The translations under genes were made by a program, and so were the position numbers. DNA of 64,000 nt, from positions 51,654-115,653 of the forward strand of contig NW_019775483.1 of assembly GCF_001039355.2 (NCBI RefSeq), in the 5' to 3' direction. Source of the stretch: Lingula anatina (lineage: Eukaryota; Brachiopoda; Lingulata; Lingulida; Lingulidae). Of the stretch, positions 1 through 11,947 are shown piece by piece. How positions within the stretch are numbered: position 1 is the stretch's first letter; each line of letters starts with the position of its first letter. The notes below the pieces were generated by a model. It had not been told where the DNA came from. It searched no databases and saw only the letters and a list, made by a program, of their open reading frames with translations.

Positions 1-169
1 AATACACGATAACAAGTTTACCATCATTTTTACATAATCAACTAACAATGTTGTAAAGATGCAGGAAATGTCAAACAAACACTTTTACGTATCTTATTAC
101 TTAAATAATAAGGCTATTAACATGCCTAAGAATTAAATCTGAGGAAATCTGAGGAAATGAAAAAAAAAA

Positions 170-550
170 TGCATAACTTCTAAAATAATGCCCCGATTAT
201 GCTGATTTTCGAACTCAACCTGCGTTTTAGTAAGACTGACCATTCCTGTGAGTTTAATGACAATTGGGCTTTCTTTTTTTCTTATATTGTGTTTACAGTG
301 TTGCATATATGCTGAACAACGAAAAAAACCGCATAACTACTAAAATAGTGGCCCAATCATGCTGATTTTCGAACTTGACCTGTGTTTTAGTAAGATTGAT
401 TACTCCTGTGAGTTTCATGACAACAGGCCTAACGGTTTTCCTTAAAATGTGTTTACAAGGTTGCATATATGCTGAAAAGTGAAAAAACAGTATAACTTCT
501 ACAATAATGGCCCGATCATGCTGATTTTCGAACTTGACCTGCGTTTTATG
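170..550. repeat. Tandem repeat, about 160-bp unit, 2.5 copies
   Basis: The motif gctgattttcgaac recurs at 201, 361 and 520, giving periods of 160 and 159 bp. The surrounding sequence (aacttctaaaataatg before it, acctgcgttttagtaag after it, and gttgcatatatgctgaa near the unit end) also repeats. The third copy breaks off near 550. The open frames across this stretch are by-products of the repeat and not genes. It lies in what is probably an FBXO7 intron or 3' flank. Confidence 0.85.
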
Positions 551-939
551 AATATTCATCAGCTCTGTAAATATACAGCCAAAAAGCAAAACTGCCTTCC
601 ACTTATCGTGTTTACAAGGAAAGTGCACGGCGACGGCATCGGCGACGACAGACACAGGTGATGGCAATATGTACAGACACATCTGTGTCTGTACATAAAA
701 AAAGCATATTAACACTAGACATATTCCAGCTATTTCTCAACTACAAAAAGAAATTTAATTAATCCAACAAAAAGCAATTAGATATATCAAAACTGATATT
801 ATCTTTAATTTATTATTATCATTATTGCACCTTGTCTCAAAGTAAAATATATGACAGGGCTTCAGTGTGTTCACATGACTGCAAGTGTGCAATGAAAGAC
901 AGTAATTACAGAACTGCATCTCATTCTCCATACATCTAA

Positions 940-1175
940 GGGATCATTCACATTAAATCTATTAGTCTACCAATATACATGTAGGTAACTCTGCAGAGAC
1001 TCTCGCTCACTGTAATCAGTTGAACAGATTAAGACTCTTCGTCTTGTTTCCAGCATACTCATGTAATCACCATCTTTTCTGTTTTCTACTCAACACCAAG
1101 AGGTGTGCTTGTTTATTAAACAACCTGCATTCAGCACGGGTACCCACAGAGTTGGATCGACCTAGGTAGATCCAC
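940..1175. mobile_element. MITE family 1, copy 1 (imperfect inverted repeat)
   Basis: The left arm contains gagactctcgctcactgtaa (about 997) and gaacagattaagac. The right arm (about 1102-1170), read in reverse complement, gives the matching order: a gatcgacct block, then gctgaatgcagg, then ttaataaacaagcac. The outer left end resembles the ggctcatt-type end of the family copies at 16421-16682 and 58827-59303. No coding sequence was seen. The right terminus is degraded, so the end is approximate. Confidence 0.6.
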
Positions 1176-1594
1176 AGTTTCAAGAGCCCTAAGCAAGGAA
1201 AAGGTATTGAGCACTTACCTTCAACTCTGGGAGAAGTCCCATGAAGCCATGAAGTGTTGGTAGACTTAATGCTGAAGAAGAATAGTAATGCAGTTCTAGT
1301 GCATGTATCTAGAGGCAACTCAATGTATTTTTTCTTTGACGTCACATCCTATAAACTTTGTTATATTAAAATGCAAAGTTGTAAACGTGTTTCAAATCAG
1401 TTAAAACTCTTTTAACACTTTTTATTTCAATTTAACATGAATGTAAAATAAAGTTTGATACAGTTTTCAATCTTGAATGACACCTAAAAAATGCAAACAT
1501 ACATTAAACACTGAACCATAAAGCAAAAAAAAAAAAAAAAAAAAAAAAACATCAATAAAATTACCAACAATATCTTAGCTGCTTATTTACCTAC

Positions 1595-2693
1595 CTTGTC
1601 TCAGTCTTCCTAATAAAACATAGGCAATATTGTCCTTGAAGAGTCGAGATAATTTTGGCAACTGTCGGAAAGCTTGACATGCATCTAAAATGAGAAAATC
1701 AATCAAATCTCCACCTCCACTTGGACTGTCATTTTACATTGAATCTTAGGGTACATTTGCAATAGATATACCACACTGGCCAGTGCACACTAACTCCATG
1801 GGGACTCTCGCTGAATGCAATCAGATTAACATGCCTCCTCTTGTTTCTAACATACTTGTGTAAAATCACCAGCTTTTCTGTATTCTATTCAATACCATAC
1901 CACAGCAAATAAAAGAAAAAAATAAGAGTTATATAAAACTAAAATGTGACACATGCAGTTCACATGATCAGGACTCTCAATTCTAAGTGTAGAAAGAACA
2001 TTTAATGTAAAATTTTACCACAAGGTGTGTCCCTCACATAGTCTGTCACACTCATGGTCATGTCACAGGTGTCCCCATCCTCAGATATCAGACCTATAGA
2101 GCATATAGAACAGAAATGAATTCAAATTGTGGTATTTTTCATTAAATTCAACTAAAATTGATGTACTACCGCACACATCCCAAGAATTGTTTTGTTGATG
2201 TAATCTGAAAAAATAAGTTATATGGACAAACGGTGCTCTGACTGCTTCAAACTTAAACATGCAAGAACAAACAACCATCTAGTTTTGAAGTCTTAAATTT
2301 GAGCATCTTAAGTTATATATCTGGAAATAAAATCCAACAGTGTGTATTTGGTGCATAGATCCTGCATACAAGAACTGACCAACTGCACAGGTCCTGCAAT
2401 CTAGAACCTACTACGTACATACATGTAGGCCCTATTATCTAAAACCTACCATGTATAGCAAGAGTGGACCCAAGAGTAACCCCCACTAACGTGCAGGTCA
2501 GTTCTGGACACGAGTGGTGTGAGTAGGTCAGTTTAAAGCTCCCACCAGCTGACCTCCAGCCTTTAGGCATGTGCTGAGACGTGTGTTGCTCTGAGCTGGA
2601 AGTGCTGGCATCGTCCATCTTGTCAGGGTCGTGCTGACTGCTGCCCTGTGGTGATATGGATAGTATGTATGGATTATAACTGGATAATCCAAT

Positions 2694-2730
<37 letters not shown>

Positions 2731-4817
2731 CAGAACACAACATTTGCATACCAGTACAATTACATGTATATGCTGGTTAAGTACATCAAATGTTGTCAAT
2801 GTCACAAAAAGTTTCTTTATTAATTTCCAACATAAAAGCATCTACTAATGCAAAAGAGTTCTCCTTGAACACTGGCAATGGCTAAAAGTATTCTAGACTA
2901 AACAGAGCGTTGAGTTAATCTCATCAAAAAACATCCAAATCCAATAATTATATCTTACATGACCGACAGCTTGGAACCCAGTTTCCACCATTAACAAGTG
3001 AAGCACTACCCACAATGCCTCAGCCTTGCTGGTCACTTGCGCTGACTGGTAAGTGCTCTGTAACAGATGGGGGACGGCGCTGTCGGTGGAATCTCTAAAT
3101 TAACAGAGCATCAATTAGCATTGACTAAAGGTAAATGAAAATATGTATACATGAAAAACTTTGTTTTAATTTTAACAGAAATTGCAATTGTACGGGTGTA
3201 GTAAAATATCCAATCCAATACCATACCATACCATACAATACAATCAGCACAGAACACAATCTTATATCCAAGAACACCAGGTCTGACATAAGTCACAAAA
3301 CTCAATTTTGACAGATGGCATTATCATAAACATAACACTGAGTGATGATGAAAGCGGTGATAATCAATCAAAATAAAGAAAACACATCATCAATCAGACA
3401 ATAATGGGTGACAGGGATTATGCGACTTTTGATGTCAACATAGAGGACGATGAAGTACATGTCATATATAATTACACAATTACAGATTTTTAATTTGGTA
3501 CATTTGTCATTTTGCAGACCTCAACCAAAGTCAATAATAAGGCCTGTTGCAAGGGGCTTTTTTTTTGGGGGGGGAGGGGGGGAGAGGGGTCAAACATACC
3601 AAGATAAGATGTGCTCTGGGTAAAATTTATAGCTTATTACAAGACAGTTTTGTGGTAGAAGTCCACTTTTTCAGAAAAAAATAATAACCCCCCCTTTGAA
3701 AATGCTGCCTACAGGCTTGATAATTGTACACTTCCTTCCAGACACTACATGTAGTAACCAACCTGCAGTGGATGGGTTCCTTTAAATATCTATTGACCAC
3801 ATGCTCCTCTGACTGCCCAGTGTCCAGTAACTGTCCACCCGTGTCCATATCTTCTTCACAACCTCCCTGCCCAGGGGGCACAGGATCTGACCCCTGGGGG
3901 ACGGCACTGGTCAGTTCACTATGTGAGGGTTTAAGTCTTTTATTCTGACCATCTGAGATTTCTTCAGTAGATGTATTACTGTGACTTGGCCTGGGCTCAT
4001 GGTTGTGGGAGGCAGTGGAGCTACTTGATGGCTGGTTGAAGAAAATTAAGAGACGCTACATTATTTTAGTCAGCTTAATTATTTTTAGCATGGTTCATAC
4101 AGCTGTAACAGTTAATTATCTATGTAGTGTAAGTATAAAAACAACACTGCTTCCAATCATGATCATTAAGCTCTAAGACCATGGATTTAATTGATTTTAA
4201 AAGAACAGAATCTAAGAATTGACTCTGAGCACATGTATTCTACTGTTCATGCAAAAATCAGCCTGTTATCAACACACATTACAACTACCATTACAAAAAT
4301 TTCCTATAGTAATCCTACAAGACACTATGGGAATTTTATCAGACATCCTATAGAACTTATATCTGGTAAGTATGTCCTATAGAACCCTTGCTGTAGGATG
4401 TCCTATATAAAGTGGATTCTATTTGTGATGAATGAAAATAATCAGGCAAACATTTGATAGGCAAAATTTTTGTAAGAGTAAATAAGATACTGGGGTACTA
4501 TTTCTTTCTGTGTACATACAGAGTATGTACTACCTGTTCAACTCTGCCATGGCCTGAAGAACCAGGTGCCCCAGTGTTCACACTGTCTGGTGGCTGGACA
4601 CCCTCCCTCAGCAGCACTTTTATCAAGTCTCCCGACACTACACCCAGCTCTGTCAACTTCTTGTCATCACCATCTTCTATGGGATCTTTGCCATTCAAAG
4701 TCAGGAAAAAACTATCTCTGAAATATGTCAGCATGGAGGAACAGTTACAAGGTAAAACGGAAAGTTAAATTTAATGGCTAAAAGTACCTGAAAATTCGGG
4801 TACTTGTGCAGTATGCC

Positions 4818-4856
<39 letters not shown>

Positions 4857-5002
4857 ATGCGCCATCGACTGGGCTTAGCAAATTACACTTACTCCTGCAA
4901 GTTGAAAACTTCTCCAACGTCGTTCTTTAGAACTCCTAAAGTCGTGTCATTTTCTGGGCTGACTACAACTGTCCTTGATTGAAGGCGTACCCGCAATTTC
5001 AT
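1595..5002 (-). CDS. FBXO7: FBXO7 (F-box only protein 7), copy A, 3' part outside the window
   Basis: FBXO7 is a substrate receptor for an SCF (SKP1-CUL1) ubiquitin ligase and is also known in mitochondrial quality control and proteasome regulation. Exons by eye (minus): 5002-4893, 4717-4534, 4031-3763, 3094-2959, 2645-2450, 2093-2019, 1684-1595. All have GT-AG borders and phases fit throughout, giving 353 codons. The N-terminus starts MKLRVRL and continues with LTLNGKDPIED and LGVVSGDLIKVLL, a ubiquitin-like domain very close to vertebrate FBXO7. A Ser/Pro-rich linker follows (exon 3). Exons 4-7 carry FP-domain-like blocks (ALWVVLHLLMVETGF, GGSFKLTYSHHSCPELTC, LPKLSRLFKDNIAYVLL). The F-box and the Pro-rich C-terminus must lie to the left of base 1. 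An in-frame upstream ATG at 5137 exists, but the family start is at 5002. Copy B is at 9618-12092. Confidence 0.9.
1735..1900. mobile_element. MITE family 1, left half only
   Basis: This copy contains actccatggggactctcgct followed by gaatgcaatcagattaac and an internal ttttctgtattctattcaat, as in the other copies. No matching right arm is present, so it is a truncated or solo-arm copy. It sits in the FBXO7 intron between the exons at 1595-1684 and 2019-2093. Confidence 0.6.
2696..2729. repeat. (AC)n microsatellite
   Basis: An uninterrupted AC run just upstream (minus strand) of FBXO7 exon 5. In copy B the same place (about 9865-10040) is a long, interrupted CA-rich tract, so this locus is highly length-variable. 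Confidence 0.95.
3541..3720. repeat. Dispersed G-run/C-run repeat
   Basis: A G-rich run (3560-3590), then ctctgggtaaaattta, ccactttttcagaaaaa, a C-run, and gaaaatgctgcctacaggc. Related copies occur at 6178-6340, 10858-10935 and 13441-13600. This is a short non-coding interspersed repeat of unknown class. Confidence 0.55.
4819..4853. repeat. (CA)n microsatellite in FBXO7 intron 1
   Basis: Uninterrupted CA repeat about 40 bp from the exon 1 splice donor. The copy B equivalent is at 11904-11942. Confidence 0.95.
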
Positions 5003-5148
5003 GCCAAACTGACGATTTTGTTTGCGATGATGAACGAAAGTGAAGACAAAATGCTCGCTAGGTAGCGCATTGCCAAGACAAGCCACATTGATCGCCGCGC
5101 TAGAACTAGTGGCAGTTTCTGCTCTTTGTAACGTCACAGACAGAGATT

Positions 5149-5314
5149 GAAATATTGGATTGCTAAAAATTCTTTTGTGTTAAATAAATCGAACAAGGAT
5201 GTATTTAAGGACTATTTCAGGTCTAATTTAAATAAGCCAATACCACATAAATATAAGGAATATGTTTCTAAATTCAGACTGTCAACGCAGAAACTCGCCA
5301 TAGAAAAGGGGTGA
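5149..5314 (+). pseudogene. Relic of a non-LTR retrotransposon reverse-transcriptase C-terminal region
   Basis: One plus frame reads WIAKNSFVLNKSNKDVF, then YKEYVSKFRLSTQKLAIEKG and a stop. The pattern R-x-S-x-x-K-L-x-I-E-x-G is typical of the region after the RT core in LINE-like ORF2 proteins. Slightly downstream (about 5316-5360) the plus frame KKFLKYASELRLASL resembles the end of such proteins, which suggests an internal deletion. It starts only about 150 bp from the FBXO7 start codon, on the opposite strand. A diverged equivalent is at 12452-12560. Family is not assigned. Confidence 0.5.
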
Positions 5315-6177
5315 GAAAAAAATTCTTAAAATATGCATCCGAATTAAGATTAGCGTCACTTTGAGATTTTGCTATTTTTCTTTTAAATTTTATCATTTTG
5401 TGTGATATCCTATTATATCCTGTAATATTGTCTACCATTCAGATGAACTGTAGGACTGAAAGATTAATAAATTTTAAAATTAATTAAATAAAATTTTGCG
5501 ACCAATTTTCAAAGTTGTGAATCCTACCTTCCCCACAGCTTTCAGGTAGGGCCTACATGTACTAGTACCTGTTGAAGGAAGCGGAAGCTAGGGAGGTGGA
5601 AGGGGGTATTTATACAATTTATAAATTTTACAAACTTTACAGAAGCAGCCTCGATCAGCCTGTGAAACCTACTCATTCATGGTACATTTATTTTAATAAA
5701 CTTTATTTTTATTTTAATTTTAATAAATTTATTTATTATAATTAAAATTATTACCTTTAACTGTGTTGAACCTTTCCGTATCGGGAACGTCGTTAACCAT
5801 GCACGTTTACGAACTCAGATAAACATAACTGACCGATGACTCAATAAAGGACACCTATAGATTGTCCTGTATGAGAGCCATTGCCAGAGACCTCTCACAC
5901 AATAACCGGCGAATAAAGTCCACGTGTTGCCGAGTCAGATACAGCGGTCAGACAGATGGACAGCGTCTAGGTCGGCGTGGCCTTGGTCGCTGTAATTTAA
6001 AGTCAACGTGACATGCTGAATACAAATACTAAATAAAAACGAATCTTGAAAGTGCTTTCGATACATTTTTGCCAAAGTGTCCTTTTAAAATCCACCCTTT
6101 TTTCATTTATTCAAAATCCCACGTGGTTTATCATTTTGGTCTAATAATTCGACCATTTAGGTTTCAGGTCCGAAGCC

Positions 6178-6340
6178 GGAGGGGGGGGGGGGGGGGGCAG
6201 GTCGAAAGAACCCCTTTCTTTGATGGGAAATGGTCTACTCTGGGTAAATTTGATCTAAGTGAACTAAGGTTTCATTACAAAAGGCCCACATTTTCAGAAA
6301 AAGACCCCCCCCCCTTTTTACAATTGCTGGCTACGGGCCT
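6178..6340. repeat. Dispersed G-run/C-run repeat
   Basis: Same layout as 3541-3720: a G-run of about 19, ctctgggtaaatttgat, aggcccacattttcagaaaa, a C-run, then caattgctggctacgggcc. The copy B equivalent at 13441-13600 contains the n at 13453 within its G-run. Confidence 0.55.
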
Positions 6341-6369
6341 GGGTCTGTATCCTGTAGCTAGGTCATTAA

Positions 6370-6568
6370 GACCCAGTTAATTAGACCAAGTGGCAGATAT
6401 AGAGGGGGGTCAGGGGGGTCTTGACAGCCCCCTCCCCCCTGCGGTTTCTGAAAAATATATCTCACAATATTCCCCTCTTTAAAGTAGAATTTTTACTAGC
6501 TAAATTATAGTTCTAAATCGCACAAAAGGGCACTGTTTGCTCTCCAAAACACCAAAAAACAAAAAACA

Positions 6569-6599
<31 letters not shown>

Positions 6600-6680
6600 C
6601 AAGGGGGATCGGCATCGCATCCGAGACCTGTCGTTCCTCCCCCCCCCCTTTCAAATAATCCTGGATCCGCCCCTGAGACC
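6370..6680. mobile_element. Possible MITE piece with a ggatccgcccctga end
   Basis: The right end reads aataatcctggatccgcccc followed by tga. In reverse complement this gives spurious frames containing ADPGLF. The left end near 6395 (gatatagaggggggtcaggg) is only weakly similar, so the terminal inverted repeat is not proven. The equivalent in copy B is about 13620-13905. The (CA)n at 6572-6598 lies inside; copy B has a short A/G run there instead. Confidence 0.3.
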
Positions 6681-9195
6681 CAGACTTCTGGTACTAGCTG
6701 GACAGCTGCCAGACCCGCCGACTGACCAGACTGGTCAACAGCGGTCAAGGCCGTTACTGTTATCTTGTTATCTGTCACACGTTTTCCTGATCACACTTTG
6801 ACTCCCGTTCGATCGGTCCCATCAAACTACATATCACCCTCCCTCACTATGTGGCTATATCGCCTAGAATGACAATATTCACTTTTATTTTAACATGTTG
6901 TGAACTTGTATGTCACAGAAGACATAAATTGCAATCAATCAAACACTCATTGATTTTTAAAACTGAAAAGAAAAACTTTTCCTTGGGCGGACAATTGCTT
7001 GTTTTTTGTTGTTTTTTTTTCCTTTCAATATTCTGAATTTTTGTCTTCTCTCCAAAATACCAATATCTATCAACGTTTCAGTTTACGACATGAAATTTTG
7101 ATTTGGATGCTGTTATGGATGAGAGTGGGTGTTTTTATGGATGAGTCCGCACGAAGCCCCTCTCCACTACCCTTCGCGGGGCCCAGAGGGCAGTGTCCCG
7201 CCGGGGGTGGGGGGGGTGGGGGGGGTACGCTCGGGCCCCTTTCGTCTGCAGTTCTTTCGCGTGCACTAAGATGAAATGGAGTCCTAAAATTTTTAAGATT
7301 CGCAACCTTCGCACAAATTTTACAGTTGTGCTTTATTTCATAGCTCATCGCAATGCCGCAATCTCTGCTGTAGAGCTTGTAAATATTTTGATAAGACAAC
7401 CCCTCCCAAATATACTGGAGGTCAATATTTATGTGTCGTTTGTCTTGTTATTCTGACCCTTGGTTAACGTGACAATCAAACTCGCACCCTAATCGATAGC
7501 TGCAGATTAGTTGCTTCTCAGGTGTTAATTTCACGTTAAGACTTAATTAAGTATTGTTCTGTGAGGTTCATACACGAAGAGAACCAAACCAAAATGAATC
7601 GGAGGTCAGATCCGAAAAATAAAAATCTGAATGAAGGGGGTAAAAGAAACGCAGTCATTTACATAATGCACAAGAGGAGACATGTTAAAATTAAAGCCAT
7701 TTCACAAAATATAAATGTTACCAGCTAATGAATAGTCAGATAAATATTTGTGAATGTCTAGTGATAAAATAATCTCCGTGATCCTGGCCATTGGTGGAGG
7801 ATGGGCTTTTGTCCACTAGGCTGTTCCGTCTGAATCCATAGCGAGAGCAAAGTCCTATAAACAATTTACGTCACATAGGTAACTTATTTAAGGTCCGTGT
7901 CAAACCACCGTTTGTGGTCATTGGTAAATTAATTGGTATGTGAAAAGGCTACACATCTGTTACGAGATTGCCCATACAGTGAAGAACGTGTAGGTAAATT
8001 AAAGTTCTTCCCATATTAAAATTAAGTTTGTGTTTTTACATTTTTTACATAAGTGCTTTTTCATGATATTTTTAAGTAACTCTAGCAGAACATAGCTACT
8101 GTACATAGACATATTTATAAGGCGCAGTGTCTACATTTTTTCTATAAAAGTGGTTTACAGGATGCTTATAAGTAACTCTATAGGAACATAGTTGCATACG
8201 TGTAGATATTTTAATAAGGTGGTATGTCAACATTTTTACAAAAATACTTTTACAAGATATCTATAATGAGTAACTTTAGAAGATGATTGTGTGATCAAGT
8301 TTCCGGCAGAAGTGACGCGCAGACGTGAATCATACGGATTTCCCTCCCTTCCGTATAAAAACCTCAAGGGCAATGTCGCGAGTAATACGGTCTTTAGCGC
8401 TACATTTGTTAATCTAATTATCGACACGGTGTGGTATTTTTGTGTTTACCTGTTAAAGACATGGGAAAGAATATTTTGTCACGGTTCGAAATTGGCCGAA
8501 TATAATTGGCAGAATATAAAATGACTTATCAATAAGCCAACTGACAACCAAAGGCAACATTCAATAATATGTGATGCCCCAAATTATTTATAAACTTGAA
8601 ATCAAGGTTTACTTATAGTCATAAGCCACACAATTAGCAACTGAATTCAATTAATTCCTGTACTGTTGCATATGTTTTTCACCTTGTAGGCCTATATGGT
8701 AACATAATATAATTGATAAATTACACTAAATGATGAATTATGCAAATGTATATTTCGCTGTTAAGTAGCTATTTAAAGATAAACAAGTTAGAATGGTGTG
8801 AAGTACAATAATAGTAAAAAAGCAAAAATCTGCTATAGTATAACACAGTGAGTCTATCATTTTCATCATTTTTACTAAAAAAAAACTTTTTAAAAACTCG
8901 GTAGTCTATTTCTATGAGATAAGAGAAAATACATGTAATATGGAAGTGCATTTTTAATGAAAGTGTATCACAGGTAGAAAGAATGGGTAATGTAATATGA
9001 TTAAAATTTAACTTCGCACACCTGAGGACGTTCATGTCTGAGTACACGTTTTACCATGCGGCGGTGACAGCATCAGGGCAACATATCCCGTGAAATAGTT
9101 ACACACAGGAGGGGCTGGCAGGAAACACGGGCTGCTTTCACATTTGGTCATGGTGGACCGAAAATTTGGCCGTATGTGTCAATACAAGAGACGGA

Positions 9196-9324
9196 TTTCG
9201 TTCGCAATGAAACCATCGTACCAGGTTCTTCGATTTGAACCAACTCCGAGCGGACTTTCGCTAAATGCAATCAGATCAAAAGATTAACACGCCCCCTACT
9301 GGCGTTGAGTAGAAAGGAAAAAAA
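9196..9324. mobile_element. MITE family 1, left arm, cut by the assembly gap
   Basis: ttcgttcgcaatgaaacc, actccgagcggactttcgct and aaatgcaatcag match the left arm of the complete element at 16421-16682. The sequence stops at the n (9325), so the assembler broke inside an inverted repeat. Confidence 0.8.
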
Positions 9325-9325
9325 N
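9325..9325. other. Assembly gap (single n) at the duplication junction
   Basis: Left of the n is the end of block 1 copy A (inside a MITE). Right of it is the beginning of copy B (inside an FBXO7 intron). The junction therefore does not represent continuous sequenced DNA. Confidence 0.95.
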
Positions 9326-9617
9326 GTAATCTCCTTCTGTTATAACTCCTTGCTGGTACACACAACTAGCTAGTTTTGAAGTCTTAAATGTGGGCATCTT
9401 AACAAAATGATTATATATGTAGAAAGAAAATAAAACAGTGTATATTTGGTGCATAGATCCTGCATACAAAAACCGACCAAATGCACAGGTCCTATAATCT
9501 AGAACCTACCATGTACATACATGTAGGCTCTATTATCTAAAAACTACCATGTACCTGTACATAGATCATATACTTTAAAACTAACCACTTACATATGTAC
9601 TGTAATCTAAAACCTAC

Positions 9618-11897
9618 CATGTATAGCAAGAGTGGACCCAAGAGTCACCCCCACTAACGTGCAGGTCAGTTCTGGGCACGAGTGGTGTGAATAGGTCAGT
9701 TTAAAGCTCCCACCAGCTGACCTCCAGCCTTCAGGCATGTGCAGAGATGTGTGTCGCTCTGGGCTGGAAGTGGTGGCCTCGTCCATGTTGCTAGGGTCGT
9801 GCTGACTGCTGCCCTGTGGTGATATGGATAGTATGTATGGATTATAACTGGATAATCCAATAAAATACACACACCCAAACACACACATATGCACACATAT
9901 ACACACACAGCACAACACACATACACACACACATAAAACACATAAGCGTACAAAACACAACACAATCATGCACAACACATACTCATACACAAAACACATG
10001 AAGCACAACACAACACAACACCTGCACACATACAGAAACACACGTACATGTGTATGCTGTTACAGGATACCATACATTGCCAATGTCACAAAAGGTTTTC
10101 TTTACTTATTTCCTACATAAAAATATCTACTAATGCAAAAGAATTCTCCTTGAGCACTGGCAATGGCTAGAAGTATTTTAGACTAAACAGAGCTTTGAAT
10201 TAACCTCAGCAAAAAACACCCAAATCCAATAATTATATCTCACTTGACTGACAGCTTGGAACCCTGTCTCCACCATTAACACGTGGAGTACTACCCACAA
10301 TGCCTCAGACTTGCTGGTCACTTGCGCTGATTGGTACGAGCTCTGTAACAGATGGGGGACTGTGCTGTCGGTGGAATCTCTAAATCGGCAGAGCATCATG
10401 AAATTATTAGGACAGAGACATATAGAAAAATATACATAGTTTTACATGGTAAAATATGTTTTAAGATAAAAAATGTACACTACACTACACTACACTACAC
10501 TACACTACACTACACTACACTACACTACACTACACTACACTACACTACACTACACTACACTACACTACACTACACTACACTACACTACACTACACTACAC
10601 TACACTACACTACACTACACTACACTACACTACACTACACTACACTACACTACACTACACTACACTACACTACACTACACTACACTACACTACACTACAC
10701 TACACTACACTACACTACACTACACTACACTACACTACACTACACTACACTACACTACACTACACTACACAGAAGACAATCTTATATCCTAGAATTCGAG
10801 GTCTGAGAAAACCGGACATTGACAGATGACGTCATCACTAAACACTGATCAATGATGCATGACAGTTTTATGGTTTGGGCCCACTTTTTCAGAAAAAAGG
10901 ACCCTGCTTACTCCCTTTGAAAATGCTGCCTATGGGCCAGATAATTATATTTTTCCTGTCAGACACTACATGTAGTAACCAACCTGCAGTGGATGGGTTC
11001 CTCTAAATATCTATTAACCACATGCTCCACACACTGCCCAGTGTCCAGACACTGTCCACTTGTGTCCAAATCTTCTTCACGACCCCCCTGCCCAGGGGAC
11101 ACGACATCTGATCCCTGGGGGACGGCACTGGTCAGTTCGCTACGTGAGGGTTTAAGTCTTTTATTTTGACCATCTGAGATTTCTTCAGTAGATGTATTAC
11201 TGTGACTTGGCCTGGGTTCATGGTTGCAGGAAGCAGTGGAGCTACTTGATGGCTAGTTGTAGAAAATAAAGACCAGCTACATTATTTTTAGTCAGCTAAA
11301 TTATTTTAGCATGGTTCACATATATTACACAGATGTAACAGTTTAACATACAATGTAACATAATATGAAAATTTTCTATGGACTCTAAAGGAATTTTATT
11401 GGACATCCTACTGGAAATAGTGCTCCCAACTAGGAAATACATGTATGTCTTTAGTTACGCTATAGGATGTCTTGTAAAAATAGGATTTTGGGCAAATTTG
11501 AGTTTTCAAGCAGATTTTTTTTTTAGTGACAAATGAAAATAATCAGGCAAACAATCGATAGGCAAAATTTTTGTAGGCTAAATAAGATACCACAGCTTTC
11601 CATGTATATATACAGAGTACCTGTTCAACTCTGCCTTGGCCTGAGGAACCAGGTGTCCCAGTGTTAGCACTGTCTGGTGGCTGGACACCCTCCCTCAGCA
11701 GTACTTTGATCAAGTCTCCCGACACTACACCCAGCTCTGTCAACTTCTTGTCGTCACTATCTTCTATGGGATCTTTGCCATTCAAAGTCAGGAAAAAACT
11801 ATCTCTGAAATATGTTAGCACGGAGAGTTACAAGGTAAAACAGAAATTCAAATTTATTTGGGTACCAGTTAACATGCCAACACACATACCGGGGTAC

Positions 11898-11947
<50 letters not shown>

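Larger units (their letters stand above)
2280..9324. repeat. Duplicated block 1, copy A
   Basis: This block matches 9365-16549 in order and orientation. Homology begins near ctagttttgaagtcttaaat (2280) and ends inside a MITE at the n (9325). It includes FBXO7 exons 1-5 and about 4.3 kb upstream of the gene. From about 5200 onward the copies differ by only a few percent, whereas over the FBXO7 transcribed part they differ by roughly a tenth, with indels. Divergence figures are visual estimates. Confidence 0.9.
5003..9324. other. FBXO7 upstream/intergenic stretch, copy A
   Basis: No gene was recognised. The region holds a decayed LINE-like reverse-transcriptase end (5149-5314), a G-run repeat (6178-6340), a CA microsatellite (6572-6598), a possible hAT-type MITE piece (about 6370-6680), a G-rich run (7200-7228), and half of a MITE next to the n (9196-9324). 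The 5' UTR and promoter of FBXO7 should lie at its left end. No TATA box can be singled out. Confidence 0.7.

Noticed and set aside
293-715. 140-aa minus frame with an internal TKTQVKFENQHD repeat
   Set aside because: Produced by the 160-bp non-coding tandem repeat; no domain, and other frames are equally open.
4889-5137. Start of FBXO7 at the upstream in-frame ATG (5137)
   Set aside because: The family protein begins at MKLRVRL (5002). Copy B is changed in the upstream part, so that region looks like 5' UTR.
6500-6778. Minus frame with GADPGLFERGGGG
   Set aside because: This peptide string is a by-product of a ggatccgcccctg interspersed repeat and a CA microsatellite, not a protein gene.
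10476-10770. CRISPR-like regular repeats
   Set aside because: There are no spacers; it is a simple pentanucleotide microsatellite in animal DNA.
10352-10829. Long frames of repeated LHYTT in two plus frames
   Set aside because: They translate the pure TACAC microsatellite; no other coding signal.
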